DNA from: Candidatus Methylomirabilota bacterium
GTDB lineage: Bacteria; Methylomirabilota; Methylomirabilia; Methylomirabilales; Methylomirabilaceae
Assembly: GCA_028869615.1 (NCBI GenBank)
Contig: JAGWRQ010000090.1
Span: 1 to 7,994 of the forward strand
Length of the DNA stretch: 7,994 nucleotides
Direction of reading: 5' to 3'
Positions 1 to 7,387 of this stretch are shown piece after piece. Numbering within the stretch: position 1 is the first letter of the stretch; each line of letters opens with the position of its first letter. Position numbers and translations under genes: made by a program. The notes beneath the pieces were generated by a model, which saw nothing but the letters and a program-made list of their open reading frames with translations, had not been told where the DNA came from and ran no database searches.

Positions 1-280
1 AGTTGGCTTCAACTTCCAGAAGCAGTAGAGCCTCGATGGGTTGCCGCCGCTCGGATCGACCGAAGAGCCTGGCGGGGATCACCTTCGTCTCATTAATAGC
101 TAACAGGTCTCCTGGCAGGAGGTACTCTGGGAGATCCCGGAAGACCCGATGCTGCATAGCGCCTGTGTTCCGATTCAAGACCAGCAACCGCGAGCGGTCG
201 CGCTCGGGGACGGGCACCTGGGCAATCAGCTCGGGGGGTAGCGTATAATCAAAATCGACTGTCTGAAGGGAACTAGACAC
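1..280 (-). CDS. queA: QueA, S-adenosylmethionine:tRNA ribosyltransferase-isomerase (5' part, truncated by window edge)
   Basis: QueA transfers and isomerises the ribosyl moiety of SAM onto 7-aminomethyl-7-deazaguanine in tRNA to give epoxyqueuosine, the penultimate step of queuosine synthesis, in the cytoplasm. Only the first 93 codons lie in the window; the family is usually about 340 aa, so roughly three quarters is missing to the left. What is visible matches the family N-terminus: LPPELIAQ at residues 14-21, RDRSRLLVL at 27-35 and the hallmark [19 protein letters not shown] at 54-72. The start chosen is GTG at 280-278, the only plausible start in frame before the conserved FDY block. An AGGAG lies 12 nt upstream, a rather long spacing. 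It follows the DUF2905 gene by 34 nt in the same direction and probably shares its transcript; queA after ruvB is a recurrent order in many bacteria. The visible part has no frameshift. Confidence 0.93.
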   Translation of the reverse strand, partial: MSSSLQTVDFDYTLPPELIAQVPVPERDRSRLLVLNRNTGAMQHRVFRDLPEYLLPGDLLAINETKVIPARLFGRSERRQPIEALLLLEVEAN

Positions 281-283
281 AGA

Positions 284-297
284 AGGAGTCAGCTCCT
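284..297 (-). promoter_or_regulatory. Small hairpin covering the queA Shine-Dalgarno
   Basis: On the minus strand AGGAG (297-293), the only Shine-Dalgarno-like sequence before queA, is followed by CTGA and then CTCCT (288-284), its exact complement. A 5-bp stem with a 4-nt loop would occlude the ribosome site 4 nt before the GTG start. The pairing is read directly from the sequence; a role in coupling queA translation to ribosomes finishing the DUF2905 gene 18 nt upstream is inference. Such a short stem could also be chance. Confidence 0.3.
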
Positions 298-314
298 GGC
301 GGCATCGTCGCCGC

Positions 315-539
315 TCACCGGCGGCGAAATAATGAAAAGAGTACGGTCAGGAGGATGCTCAACAGTATCGAGGTGGTAAGGGGGAAATAGAATGAGAAGT
401 TCTTTCGTTGGACATAGATGTCCCCCGGCAGCTTCCCAATGAAAGGGACCTTTCCGATAAACAGGATGAGTCCCCCTACGGCGGCCAGAACGAAGCCGAA
501 CAGGATCAACATCCTGGCGAGTGAATCCAGTCCCTGCAC
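315..539 (-). CDS. DUF2905 family small membrane protein
   Basis: A 74-aa protein of the DUF2905 family, whose molecular function is not known. Two hydrophobic stretches, about residues 10-28 and 52-70, flank a central glycine-rich segment with [20 protein letters not shown], the block typical of the family, and the C-terminus is FRRR, as expected for a cytoplasm-facing positive tail. The reading frame stays open to an ATG at 635, but that would overlap ruvB and add 32 residues with no family likeness. GTG at 539-537 has a strong GGGAGGT (555-549) 9 nt upstream and gives the usual family length of about 70 aa. It starts 37 nt after the ruvB stop and precedes queA, so it is most likely co-transcribed with the ruv genes. 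The family is often found next to ruvB and queA, but nothing here shows a role in recombination. Confidence 0.85.
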   Translation of the reverse strand: MQGLDSLARMLILFGFVLAAVGGLILFIGKVPFIGKLPGDIYVQRKNFSFYFPLTTSILLSILLTVLFSLFRRR

Positions 540-576
540 TATCCTACCACCTCCCGCGACATCAAATGCCCACACG

Positions 577-1632
577 CTACTCGTGCCACAAGTCGCCCTG
601 TAACTCGGCCGGGCGAGGAAGCTTGAAGTGATCAAAGGCCAGGCGAGTCACGGTGCGGCCTCTTGGAGTCCTGGCTAGAAACCCTTGCTGGATCAAAAAC
701 GGCTCGTAGACGTCCTCGATCGTGTCTTTTTCCTCTCCCACAGCAACTGCGAGCGTCTCGATTCCTACCGGCCCGCCGGCAAACTTTTCGATGATGGTGT
801 GCAGGATCCGCCGATCCATCTCGTCGAACCCGTTGGTGTCCACCTCGAGCCGTTCCAGCGCGGTCTGCGCCACTTCACGGGTGATGACACCATCCCCCAG
901 TACCTGGGCGAAGTCCCTGACGCGCCGCAGCAAACGATTGGCGACGCGAGGCGTTCCACGGGAGCGCCGCGCGATTTCCCACGCGCCGTCCTCCATGATC
1001 GATACCCCAAGGATCTTTGCCGACCGTTGGACAATTCTAAAGAGGTCGGTCTCATCGTAGAAGTCCAGACGCTGGACCACACCGAACCGGTTGAGCAAAG
1101 GCGAGGCCAGAAGCCCGGCACGAGTCGTGGCCCCGATCAAGGTAAAACGCGGCAGCTTCAGCCGGTAGGTCTGTGCGCTCGGACCCTGACCGATGATCAG
1201 GTCCAGCCGGTAATCTTCCATTGCCGGGTAGAGGGTTTCCTCCACCAAGGGATTCAGCCGGTGGATCTCGTCGATGAACAGCACATCCTGTTCCCTGAGA
1301 CTGGAGAGGATGGCTGCCAGGTCCTTCTGTCGTTCGATCACCGGTCCGGAGCTGACCCGAATGCTCACCCCCATCTCCGAGGCAATGATAGAGGCGAGAG
1401 AGGTCTTGCCAAGCCCCGGCGGGCCGTAGAAGAGCAGGTGGTCCAGGGGCTCTCTTCGCGTTTTGGCCCCCTGGACGAAGACCTGGAGGTTCGCCTTGAC
1501 CTTCTCCTGGCCGATATAGTCATCCCAGGCCTTTGGGCGCAGGCTTTGCTCGAGCTCCTGATCCTCGTCTTGGAGCTGCCGATTCGCCACCCGTTCTCGC
1601 CCACTCTCCTTCTTCTGCTTCGCTGATGTCAT
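577..1632 (-). CDS. ruvB: RuvB, Holliday junction branch-migration ATPase
   Basis: RuvB is the hexameric AAA+ motor that, loaded by RuvA, pulls DNA through the Holliday junction. At 351 aa it is close to the family length (about 335-350), with an unconserved charged N-terminal extension of about 30 residues. Visible motifs: Walker A GPPGLGKT at 70-77, Walker [11 protein letters not shown] at 117-126, sensor 1 region IGATTRAG at 166-173, the arginine finger R182 in [16 protein letters not shown] in the lid domain, and a C-terminal winged-helix block with [14 protein letters not shown] and RTPRGR that contacts DNA. The residue two before the finger is Leu (PLLNRFG) where the E. coli protein has Arg (PLRDRFG); the finger itself is intact. 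The ATG overlaps the ruvA TGA (ATGA), indicating translational coupling, with a GGGGA a short way upstream. All key ATPase residues are present, so it should be active. Confidence 0.98.
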   Translation of the reverse strand: MTSAKQKKESGRERVANRQLQDEDQELEQSLRPKAWDDYIGQEKVKANLQVFVQGAKTRREPLDHLLFYGPPGLGKTSLASIIASEMGVSIRVSSGPVIERQKDLAAILSSLREQDVLFIDEIHRLNPLVEETLYPAMEDYRLDLIIGQGPSAQTYRLKLPRFTLIGATTRAGLLASPLLNRFGVVQRLDFYDETDLFRIVQRSAKILGVSIMEDGAWEIARRSRGTPRVANRLLRRVRDFAQVLGDGVITREVAQTALERLEVDTNGFDEMDRRILHTIIEKFAGGPVGIETLAVAVGEEKDTIEDVYEPFLIQQGFLARTPRGRTVTRLAFDHFKLPRPAELQGDLWHE

Positions 1633-2255
1633 AGCCGCTTCCCCGTCCCCTCGGAGAGGTGCTGTAGCGCCTGCTTGACCAGCTTTTCAAAGTCCGCCCC
1701 ATCGCCGATGGCGTGATGCGCCGCCTCCGCCGCCGCCGAGGCCTCTTTGCGGCTACAGCCTAAGTTCAGCAGCGCAGAGACCACATCCTCGATGGTTCGA
1801 TCTCGTTTAGGGCTTGGCTGGCGGCCAACCATGACTCGCCCCGCGCGAGGAATCTCCATAACCTTATCCTTCAATTCTACAATGATCCGCTCAGCCGTTT
1901 TCCGACCCACCCCTGGAATTGCCTTGAGCCTTGCGATGTCGCCTTCCAGGATGGCCGGGATAAACTCCTCCACCGCGATGCCTGACAGGATATTGGCTGC
2001 GAGGCGAGGCCCGATCCCGGAGACTCCCGTCAGCAACTCGAACGTCATCTTCTCGTCGAGAGCATGAAACCCGTACAGGTGGATGGCATCCTCGCGGACA
2101 TGCGTGTACACGCGAAGGCACACCTCCTGCTGAATTTCCGGGAGCTGATAGAACGTCGAAAGGGGGACAAAGACCTGGTAGCCGACCCCGTTTACATCGA
2201 TCACAATCTGTCCGGGATCCTTCGACACCAACAGACCGCGAAGTTGAGCGATCAC
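1629..2255 (-). CDS. ruvA: RuvA, Holliday junction DNA-binding subunit
   Basis: RuvA forms a tetramer that holds the four-way junction in an open square and recruits RuvB. The 208-aa protein shows all three family domains: an N-terminal OB fold (about 1-65, beginning [10 protein letters not shown], with VNGVGYQV at 21-28), a tandem helix-hairpin-helix domain with [13 protein letters not shown] at 78-90 and [13 protein letters not shown] at 113-125, and a C-terminal three-helix domain (about 155-203) that binds RuvB. A flexible, basic linker of about 20 residues joins the last two. The start is GTG at 2255-2253, which overlaps the ruvC TGA as GTGA; AGAGG lies just upstream. Overlap on both sides, with ruvC before and ruvB after, makes a tightly coupled resolvasome unit. 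The length is slightly above the common 190-205 aa range but the sequence is otherwise ordinary. Confidence 0.98.
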   Translation of the reverse strand: MIAQLRGLLVSKDPGQIVIDVNGVGYQVFVPLSTFYQLPEIQQEVCLRVYTHVREDAIHLYGFHALDEKMTFELLTGVSGIGPRLAANILSGIAVEEFIPAILEGDIARLKAIPGVGRKTAERIIVELKDKVMEIPRAGRVMVGRQPSPKRDRTIEDVVSALLNLGCSRKEASAAAEAAHHAIGDGADFEKLVKQALQHLSEGTGKRL

Positions 2256-2752
2256 CGTCCTCTGCCTCTCGATAGATGCAGGAGCTTAGCCGAATGATGG
2301 TGGCAAATGGCCACGGCCAGCGCATCGGCAGCGTCGGTCGAAAGGACCGGCTCTTCGAGACCAAGGAGCGATTCGACCATCTGCTGGACCTGGCGTTTGT
2401 CCGCAGCGCCGTATCCGGTCACGGCACTTTTCACCTGCAGCGGGGTATACTCCGCGATCGCAAGCCCGCTCTGCGCGGCAGCCAGAATCGCAACCCCTCT
2501 CGCCTGGCCTAGCTTGAACGCGCTTTGCGCATTTTTCGCGAAGATCAGGCTTTCGATCGCTGCGCACTCCGGCTGATAACAACGGATCAGCTCGGCCAGG
2601 CGGCTGAAGATCTGTTGCAGGCGGGAAGGGAAGGGGTCACGAGGCGTGGTGATGATGCTGCCGTATTCGACGGCTCGCAATACACCGTCACTGCGAGCTA
2701 CCATCCCATAGCCGGTCGCGCTGGCCCCCGGATCGACCCCTAAGACCAGCAC
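2252..2752 (-). CDS. ruvC: RuvC, Holliday junction resolvase
   Basis: RuvC is the dimeric, Mg2+-dependent endonuclease that nicks Holliday junctions symmetrically. The 166-aa product has the RNase-H-like fold signature and all four acidic catalytic residues: D7 in GVDPG, E67 in AAIESLIF, and D140 and D143 in STDAADALAVA. FAKNAQSAFKLGQARG at 71-86 is the conserved central helix block. The start is GTG at 2752-2750, placing the catalytic Asp at residue 7 as in E. coli; the Shine-Dalgarno is weak (GGA about 7 nt upstream), so initiation may depend partly on re-initiation from yebC, whose stop is 33 nt upstream. It overlaps ruvA by the GTGA junction. The tail after residue 150 is histidine- and arginine-rich (CHHHSAK, SRGRGR). 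Confidence 0.98.
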   Translation of the reverse strand: MLVLGVDPGASATGYGMVARSDGVLRAVEYGSIITTPRDPFPSRLQQIFSRLAELIRCYQPECAAIESLIFAKNAQSAFKLGQARGVAILAAAQSGLAIAEYTPLQVKSAVTGYGAADKRQVQQMVESLLGLEEPVLSTDAADALAVAICHHHSAKLLHLSRGRGR

Positions 2753-2785
2753 GGCAGTTCCATCGGGATCATCGGGCGATCCGAC

Positions 2786-3535
2786 CTAGCCGGTCACTGC
2801 CGCCATGATCTCTTCGGGGATGTCGAAGTTGGCGTACACATGCTGGACGTCGTCGTGCTCTTCAAGCGCCTCCATCAACTGGAGCATCTGCTGCGCCTGC
2901 TTCCCTTCCAGCCTGACGGTGCTCTGGGGAAGCATGGTCACCTCTCCATCGGCGATCTCGATCTTTTCCTTCGTCAGGGACTCCTTGACCCGCTCGAGGT
3001 CTTTGGGCGCGGTGATAATCTCGAAGGTGTTGTCTGACCGACGAACATCCTCGGCGCCTGCCTCCAGCGCAACGCCCAGCAGCCGATCCTCATCAACCGT
3101 GGCCGCTTCCACTTGAATCAGCCCCTTCTTGTCAAACAGCCACGCGACGCATCCCGATTCCCCCAGGTTGCCCCCGTATTTGGCAAACGCCTTGCGGAAC
3201 TCCGGGGCGGTCCGATTTTTGTTATCGGTCAGGACCTCCAGCAGGACGGCGACGCCTCCTGGCCCGTACCCTTCGTAGACATACTCCTCGTAGGAAACGC
3301 CAGGGAGCTCACCCGTCCCCTTCAGGATGCCTCGCTGGATGTTGTCCTGGGGCATATTGACAGCCTTGGCCTTCTCGATCGCCAATCGAAGGCGAGGATT
3401 CCCGTCCGGGTCGCCGCCACCCACTCTGGCGGCCACCGTAATCTCACGGATGATCTTGGTAAAGGTACGGCCTCGTTGGGCATCTACCTTTGCCTTCTTG
3501 TGCTTGATGCCCGCCCACTTAGAATGGCCAGACAT
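2786..3535 (-). CDS. yebC: YebC/TACO1/PmpR family protein
   Basis: A 249-aa member of the YebC/TACO1 family, at full family length. Members have been described as DNA-binding regulators (PmpR) and, more recently, as ribosome-associated factors that relieve stalling at proline-rich stretches; the sequence alone does not say which role applies here. Family signatures are complete: [20 protein letters not shown] at 1-20, [11 protein letters not shown] at 22-32, [10 protein letters not shown] at 41-50, the [10 protein letters not shown] block at 87-96, [12 protein letters not shown] at 103-114, [14 protein letters not shown] at 121-134 and the C-terminal [11 protein letters not shown]. The ATG at 3535-3533 is preceded by an excellent GAGGAGGTGA Shine-Dalgarno. 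It is the first gene of the yebC-ruvCAB cluster, a long-range conserved association, and probably opens the transcript. Confidence 0.97.
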   Translation of the reverse strand: MSGHSKWAGIKHKKAKVDAQRGRTFTKIIREITVAARVGGGDPDGNPRLRLAIEKAKAVNMPQDNIQRGILKGTGELPGVSYEEYVYEGYGPGGVAVLLEVLTDNKNRTAPEFRKAFAKYGGNLGESGCVAWLFDKKGLIQVEAATVDEDRLLGVALEAGAEDVRRSDNTFEIITAPKDLERVKESLTKEKIEIADGEVTMLPQSTVRLEGKQAQQMLQLMEALEEHDDVQHVYANFDIPEEIMAAVTG

Positions 3536-3539
3536 AGAC

Positions 3540-3549
3540 TCACCTCCTC
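3540..3549 (-). promoter_or_regulatory. Strong Shine-Dalgarno of yebC
   Basis: GAGGAGGTGA reads on the minus strand 4 nt before the yebC ATG, a near-complete match to the anti-Shine-Dalgarno of 16S rRNA. It is the best ribosome site in the window and fixes the yebC start. Confidence 0.85.
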
Positions 3550-3561
3550 GCTGTACAGCAA

Positions 3562-3590
3562 AAATAACACACTAACTCGAAGATTGTAAA
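3562..3590 (-). promoter_or_regulatory. Weak sigma70-like promoter candidate for yebC-ruvCAB
   Basis: On the minus strand TTTACA (3590-3585) resembles a -35 box (TTGACA with one mismatch). It is followed after 16-17 nt by an AT-rich stretch, GTTATTTTT (3568-3560), in which a poor -10 hexamer could sit (GTTATT, three of six matches). This is the most AT-rich part of the gap and lies 27-55 nt before the yebC start, where a promoter is expected. The -10 match is weak, so this is only a candidate. Confidence 0.3.
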
Positions 3591-3670
3591 GAGGACAGGT
3601 GGAAAAGATGGTCACGTCATCATCCCCTGAAACCTTGTGTTACGGACCGGTCGGCGCACGGGGTCGCCGT

Positions 3671-6490
3671 TCACGCGAACCTCTTGCCAAGCACGGGCTC
3701 CTCACCCGCCAGGCGCGCGATTTCGGTTCGGACGAGGTCCCGGAGCTTCAAGATGTCTTGCCACCCGCTGCCTTGGGGCAGGATCGGCGCGCCGATCGAG
3801 AGCGTGATCGGACCCCGTGTGGGCAGCCACGTGCCGTCGGGCAGAAACGTGCGGGTCCCCCTCAGGCCGATGGGAATGACAGGACATCCTGCTTCAGCAG
3901 CCGCCTTGAACGCCCCGGGTCGAAATGGCAGCAGCCCAGGCGACCGAAAGAAGGTGCCCTCCGGGAAGAAGAGAAAAGAGGTACCGCCGCGGAGGAGAGC
4001 CGTGGTGCGCGCAGCGGCGGCCGCGCGCTTGGCAGGATCGACCCGCTCGACGGTCGGGTAGCCCACTCTCCGAATGACCGTCCCGATGAATGGATAGGAG
4101 GCGAGCCCGGCTTTGGCGACGAAGTGAAACTCCACGGGAAGGGCCGCGAGGAGGACACCCGGGTCCGCGTAACTGGCGTGGTTCGCGGCCAGGACCACCG
4201 GGGTCGGTCCGTGGAGATGCTCGAGCCCCTCGACCCGCAAGGCGCAGCCCGAGAGCGCCAGCACCAGGCGACAGTAGCCCTTCACGAGTCGGCTCGCGGG
4301 CTGTCCCCGCGGCGCGATATGGAGGAGCGCCCAGAGGAGAGGCAGGGGCGCGATCAGCAGCCCCCAGATGTACGCGCCGTAGGCCAGCGCTGCAAGCCGG
4401 CCGCCGAATCGTCGAAGCCGGCCGCCCGCAACTTGGAGGTGCAGCCGCACCCACTGCATCGTCAGTGATGGGCGCCGACGCTCGACCTGGCCCCGCAGGT
4501 AAGCCTCGCGCGTGGCGCTCCGCCGGATCTTGCCGCTCGATGTCTTGAGGACGGCCCCAGGCTGAGCCATCACAAGCGTGTCAGGCGGGAGGCCGATGAC
4601 CGTGACCATCCGGTCGAGCACTCCCATTCGGATCTCCTCGATCCGCTCCGACGCTGTTTCCCGGCTCTCCGCGATGACGACGAGCCGTTCCGTGCCGGCT
4701 TCCGGGTCGGCGATCCCAAAGGCGGCCACACACCCCTTCCGAATGCCGGGGACGTCTCCGACGACCTCCTCCACTTCCTGAGGGTAAAGGTTGCGACCGG
4801 CTTTGATGACGATGTCTTTCTGCCGACCCGCAATGAACAGCTCCCCCTCGGCCCAGTAGCCGAGATCACCGGAGTCCATCCACCCGTCGCGCAGGACAGT
4901 CTGCGTCGCTTCAGGGTTCCGAAAGTAGCCGCTCATGACTGAGGACCCGCGGAACTCAATGCGGCCTTCGATCCGGTCGGCGACAGGGCGTCCGGCCCCA
5001 TCTACGATGCGGACCTCATGTCCCGGTAGGGGGCGTCCGCATGAGACGAAGCGGAGCGGGGTCCGGTCCTCAGGGAGAGCAGGACGCGCCTCGCGGACTC
5101 GCTCAAAAGGCTCCCGTGCCACCCGATCGATCCGAGGCGGGTAGCCGAGTGGCGGGACCGTCAGGGACACGGCACACTCGGCCAAGCCGTAGACCGGGCA
5201 CATCGTCTCCGCCTTGAAGCCATAGGGGGCAAACCGTCGGGTGAAGCGCTCGATCGTCTCCGGGCTGACGGGCTCAGCGCCGTTGAAGGCCAACCGCCAT
5301 GAGCTCAGGTCCAGGCCCTCAAGCTCAGCCTCGCTTACCTTCCGGACGCAGAGGTCAAAGGCAAAGTTCGGCGCGGCCGACAGGGTCGCGTGGTGACTGT
5401 GAATGGCCCAGAGCCATCGCGCCGGTCGGGCGAGGAAGGCGAGGGGCGACAGGATGGCGATCGGGATCCCGAAGTAGAGCGAGGTGAGCCAGGACCCGAT
5501 CAACCCCATATCGTGGTAGAGCGGCAGCCAGCTTACGCCGATGTCGGTCGGACTGATCGCAATCGCCTCGCCGATGGCCCGGATATTCGCCAGGATGTTC
5601 GCGTGCGAGAGGCGCACGCCCTTCGGATCGCCGGTACTGCCGGATGTATACTGGACGAGCGCGGTGTCGTCGCTGAGCTGGCGGCGCCCCGACATCCCCG
5701 TCTCCGGCAGCGAGAGGCGCTCGACTGTAGTGACCTCCTCAAGCGAGGGCACGCGGCCCCGCAACAGCCTGGCCACACGCTCGACCTCTCCGAAGGTGAT
5801 GAGGAGGCGGGCCTCGGCGTTGTGAAGAATCCGCTCCTGACGCCTCGCGTATTCCTCAAGGCGATCAAGTCGAAATGGCGGATAGATCGGAACAGGCACA
5901 GCCCCTGCGAGCAGCGTCCCGAAAAACGCCTCGAAGAAGGCCGCTTCCGTCCTGAGCATGAGCGAGACCGAGTGTCCGGGGCCGACCCCCCGCCGGCGCA
6001 ATCCCGCTGCGACCGCCGCCGCCTGATTCCAGAGCGCCCCGTAGCGGATCGGAGTGTCGGTTCCATCATCTCGACGGAGGAAGATATGCACCCGCTCGGG
6101 GTGAGCCTCCGCGTGCCAGCGGAGAACCTCCACGAGCGTTCGGGCGTCAGACGGGGCGGCCACGCCGGGACTGATGGGAGGCTGGGTTTCGCGGACGAAC
6201 TCCAGCTTCGTGGGCGCGGCGGTCTGGATCGCTTCGGCGAGGTCGCGCGGGGTTTCGGCCTCGGCCATCACGGCGTCCGGCAGCATGACGCCAAAGGCCT
6301 CCTCGAGCCGCACGAGCAATTCGACTCGCTCGAGGCTGCCGATGCTGAGATCGCGGTCGAGCGCGCTCTGGGGGGTCACGGGCCCGCGGAATGCGGGCCC
6401 GCCGAGTTCGGCAACGAGCTCCTCGACGATCGTGAGCACTCGTTGCTCGACGGCATTATATCCAGCCGGCTTGGCAGACCCGGTATCCAC
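3671..6490 (-). CDS. ACP / fatty acyl-AMP ligase-like / PlsC-type acyltransferase fusion protein
   Basis: A 939-aa three-part lipid enzyme. Residues 10-92 form an acyl carrier domain with GSLERVEL; Ser52 is the likely phosphopantetheine site (Gly in place of the usual Asp before it). Residues 115-670 are an adenylation domain: YTSGSTGDPKG at 281-291, WLPLYHDMGLIG at 321-332 (typical of fatty acyl-AMP ligases), GLAEC at 435-439 followed by a long spacer to SCGRPLPG, SGD at 540-542, GRQKDIVIKAGRNLYPQEVE at 555-574 and the catalytic Lys654 in SSGK. A hydrophobic segment (701-727) precedes a PlsC/LPLAT domain with NHASYAD (His771, Asp776), FPEGT at 842-846 and VIPIGLRGTR. Inferred role: activate a free fatty acid, load it in cis and acylate a glycerolipid at the membrane. 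GTG at 6490 is preferred because AGAGG lies 7 nt before it; a TTG at 6508 would add six residues but has no ribosome site. It follows the M23 gene by 21 nt. Acyl specificity and CoA versus carrier preference cannot be read. Confidence 0.9.
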   Translation of the reverse strand: MDTGSAKPAGYNAVEQRVLTIVEELVAELGGPAFRGPVTPQSALDRDLSIGSLERVELLVRLEEAFGVMLPDAVMAEAETPRDLAEAIQTAAPTKLEFVRETQPPISPGVAAPSDARTLVEVLRWHAEAHPERVHIFLRRDDGTDTPIRYGALWNQAAAVAAGLRRRGVGPGHSVSLMLRTEAAFFEAFFGTLLAGAVPVPIYPPFRLDRLEEYARRQERILHNAEARLLITFGEVERVARLLRGRVPSLEEVTTVERLSLPETGMSGRRQLSDDTALVQYTSGSTGDPKGVRLSHANILANIRAIGEAIAISPTDIGVSWLPLYHDMGLIGSWLTSLYFGIPIAILSPLAFLARPARWLWAIHSHHATLSAAPNFAFDLCVRKVSEAELEGLDLSSWRLAFNGAEPVSPETIERFTRRFAPYGFKAETMCPVYGLAECAVSLTVPPLGYPPRIDRVAREPFERVREARPALPEDRTPLRFVSCGRPLPGHEVRIVDGAGRPVADRIEGRIEFRGSSVMSGYFRNPEATQTVLRDGWMDSGDLGYWAEGELFIAGRQKDIVIKAGRNLYPQEVEEVVGDVPGIRKGCVAAFGIADPEAGTERLVVIAESRETASERIEEIRMGVLDRMVTVIGLPPDTLVMAQPGAVLKTSSGKIRRSATREAYLRGQVERRRPSLTMQWVRLHLQVAGGRLRRFGGRLAALAYGAYIWGLLIAPLPLLWALLHIAPRGQPASRLVKGYCRLVLALSGCALRVEGLEHLHGPTPVVLAANHASYADPGVLLAALPVEFHFVAKAGLASYPFIGTVIRRVGYPTVERVDPAKRAAAAARTTALLRGGTSFLFFPEGTFFRSPGLLPFRPGAFKAAAEAGCPVIPIGLRGTRTFLPDGTWLPTRGPITLSIGAPILPQGSGWQDILKLRDLVRTEIARLAGEEPVLGKRFA

Positions 6491-6497
6491 GTGACAA

Positions 6498-6502
6498 CCT
6501 CT
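6498..6502 (-). promoter_or_regulatory. Shine-Dalgarno supporting the GTG start of the fusion acyltransferase
   Basis: AGAGG on the minus strand, 7 nt before GTG 6490-6488. It decides between this start and the TTG at 6508-6506, which has no purine-rich site at the right distance. Confidence 0.55.
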
Positions 6503-6511
6503 GCACAACGG

Positions 6512-7387
6512 TTAACGCAACGCTTCAATAAATTGTATCGGATCAACCACTGCCCCACCGATCCTGAGCGCAAGGTGTAAGTGGGGCGCATTACTGTTCC
6601 CGGTGCTCCCGACTCGTCCGATGACGTCGCCTTTCTTGACCTCATCCCCGACCTTCACGAGAAACGCCGACTGATGCAGGTACGAAGAAAAGATCCCCAG
6701 GCCATGATCGATCACCGTGATATTGCCTTCCAACAGGTAATCACGACCCAGGTGCGCGACCTTCCCGGCGGCAATCGCCCGGATCGAAAAGCCCTGGGGG
6801 GCCTGAAAATCGGTTCCCCGGTGAAACCGGTACCAGTCCTGGGCTGGATTCATCCGGATCTGGCCAAAGGGAGTCGTGATCAATCCGGTGTGATCGGTTT
6901 TTTGAATCGGATAGATCGTTCCGTCCTGCCAAAGGGGCAGAGGCGCGGAGGTAGCAAGCGCCTCAGCCATCTCTTTTTTCTCCCTGGCGATCCTTGCCAG
7001 ATCGACTTGACCGAATACCTGTGTGTTCCAGTGCGGACTGATGCTCTTCTGAAATTCCCCTTTTTCCACAATGAGGGCTCTCGTGGACAACGCCCGCTTG
7101 GTGGCCTCCTCATACACCGTCAGGTGGTAGACACCGGGTTGCTGATACAGGTCCACCGCGACAATTCCGTACAGCGCGCCCCTTTTGCTGAACATCGGGA
7201 CAGGGGAGGGCGCGCCGCCGGTATCTATAGCACCCTGCACGCCTGAAGCGTTTACGCCCTCGCCGATCTTCACGATCCTCACGTCTCCTTGACGGAGCGT
7301 CAGCCCGTCCGGTGGCGCCTCTTGAGCCGCCGACTCAAGGGTCACGCAGACAAGCAAGGTTACGGCAATAACGATCAATCGTTTCAT
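6512..7387 (-). CDS. Secreted M23 (LytM-type) zinc metallopeptidase
   Basis: A 291-aa exported protein likely to act on peptidoglycan peptide cross-links in the periplasm. Residues 1-22 are a signal peptide (MKR, a hydrophobic core, then ESAAQ with probable cleavage near 20-22). No lipobox is seen; the single Cys14 is inside the hydrophobic core. Residues 28-110 look like a beta-rich, Ig-like N-terminal domain, as in other M23 proteins. The catalytic domain (about 165-285) has HRGTD (His189, Asp193) and HLH (His269, His271) as zinc-ligand and catalytic motifs, plus His238 in SSYLHQS, so the set is complete and an active enzyme is expected rather than a degenerate EnvC/NlpD-like activator. ATG 7387 overlaps the stop of the upstream gene (ATGA). 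An earlier in-frame start at 7504 would place 39 extra residues before the signal peptide and is rejected. The physiological substrate is not known. Confidence 0.93.
   Translation of the reverse strand: MKRLIVIAVTLLVCVTLESAAQEAPPDGLTLRQGDVRIVKIGEGVNASGVQGAIDTGGAPSPVPMFSKRGALYGIVAVDLYQQPGVYHLTVYEEATKRALSTRALIVEKGEFQKSISPHWNTQVFGQVDLARIAREKKEMAEALATSAPLPLWQDGTIYPIQKTDHTGLITTPFGQIRMNPAQDWYRFHRGTDFQAPQGFSIRAIAAGKVAHLGRDYLLEGNITVIDHGLGIFSSYLHQSAFLVKVGDEVKKGDVIGRVGSTGNSNAPHLHLALRIGGAVVDPIQFIEALR

Noticed and set aside
308..327. GC-rich hairpin TCGCCG...CGGCGA at the end of the DUF2905 gene as a terminator
   Set aside because: It spans the stop codon and is not followed by a T-run on the minus strand; queA starts soon after, so termination here is unlikely.
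685..1626. 313-codon open frame on the plus strand opposite ruvB
   Set aside because: Shadow of ruvB; no motif and no ribosome site of note.
3550..3559. LexA (SOS) operator before yebC-ruvCAB
   Set aside because: CTGTACAG lacks the 8-nt spacer of the E. coli-type box (CTGT-N8-ACAG), and no Gram-positive-type box is seen in the gap.
3590..3670. Possible intrinsic terminator after the fusion acyltransferase gene
   Set aside because: Only a 5-bp CGGCG/CGCCG stem and the short palindrome GACCGGTC are present, without a following T-run.
3599..4468. 289-codon open frame on the plus strand
   Set aside because: Antisense to the PlsC domain of the fusion gene; low-complexity Arg/Glu/Gly composition and no family likeness.
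5390..6580. 396-codon open frame on the plus strand opposite the fusion acyltransferase gene
   Set aside because: It is rich in Arg, Gly, Asp and Pro with no recognisable motif, and lies antisense to a gene whose own domains are fully conserved. High third-position GC explains such shadow frames.
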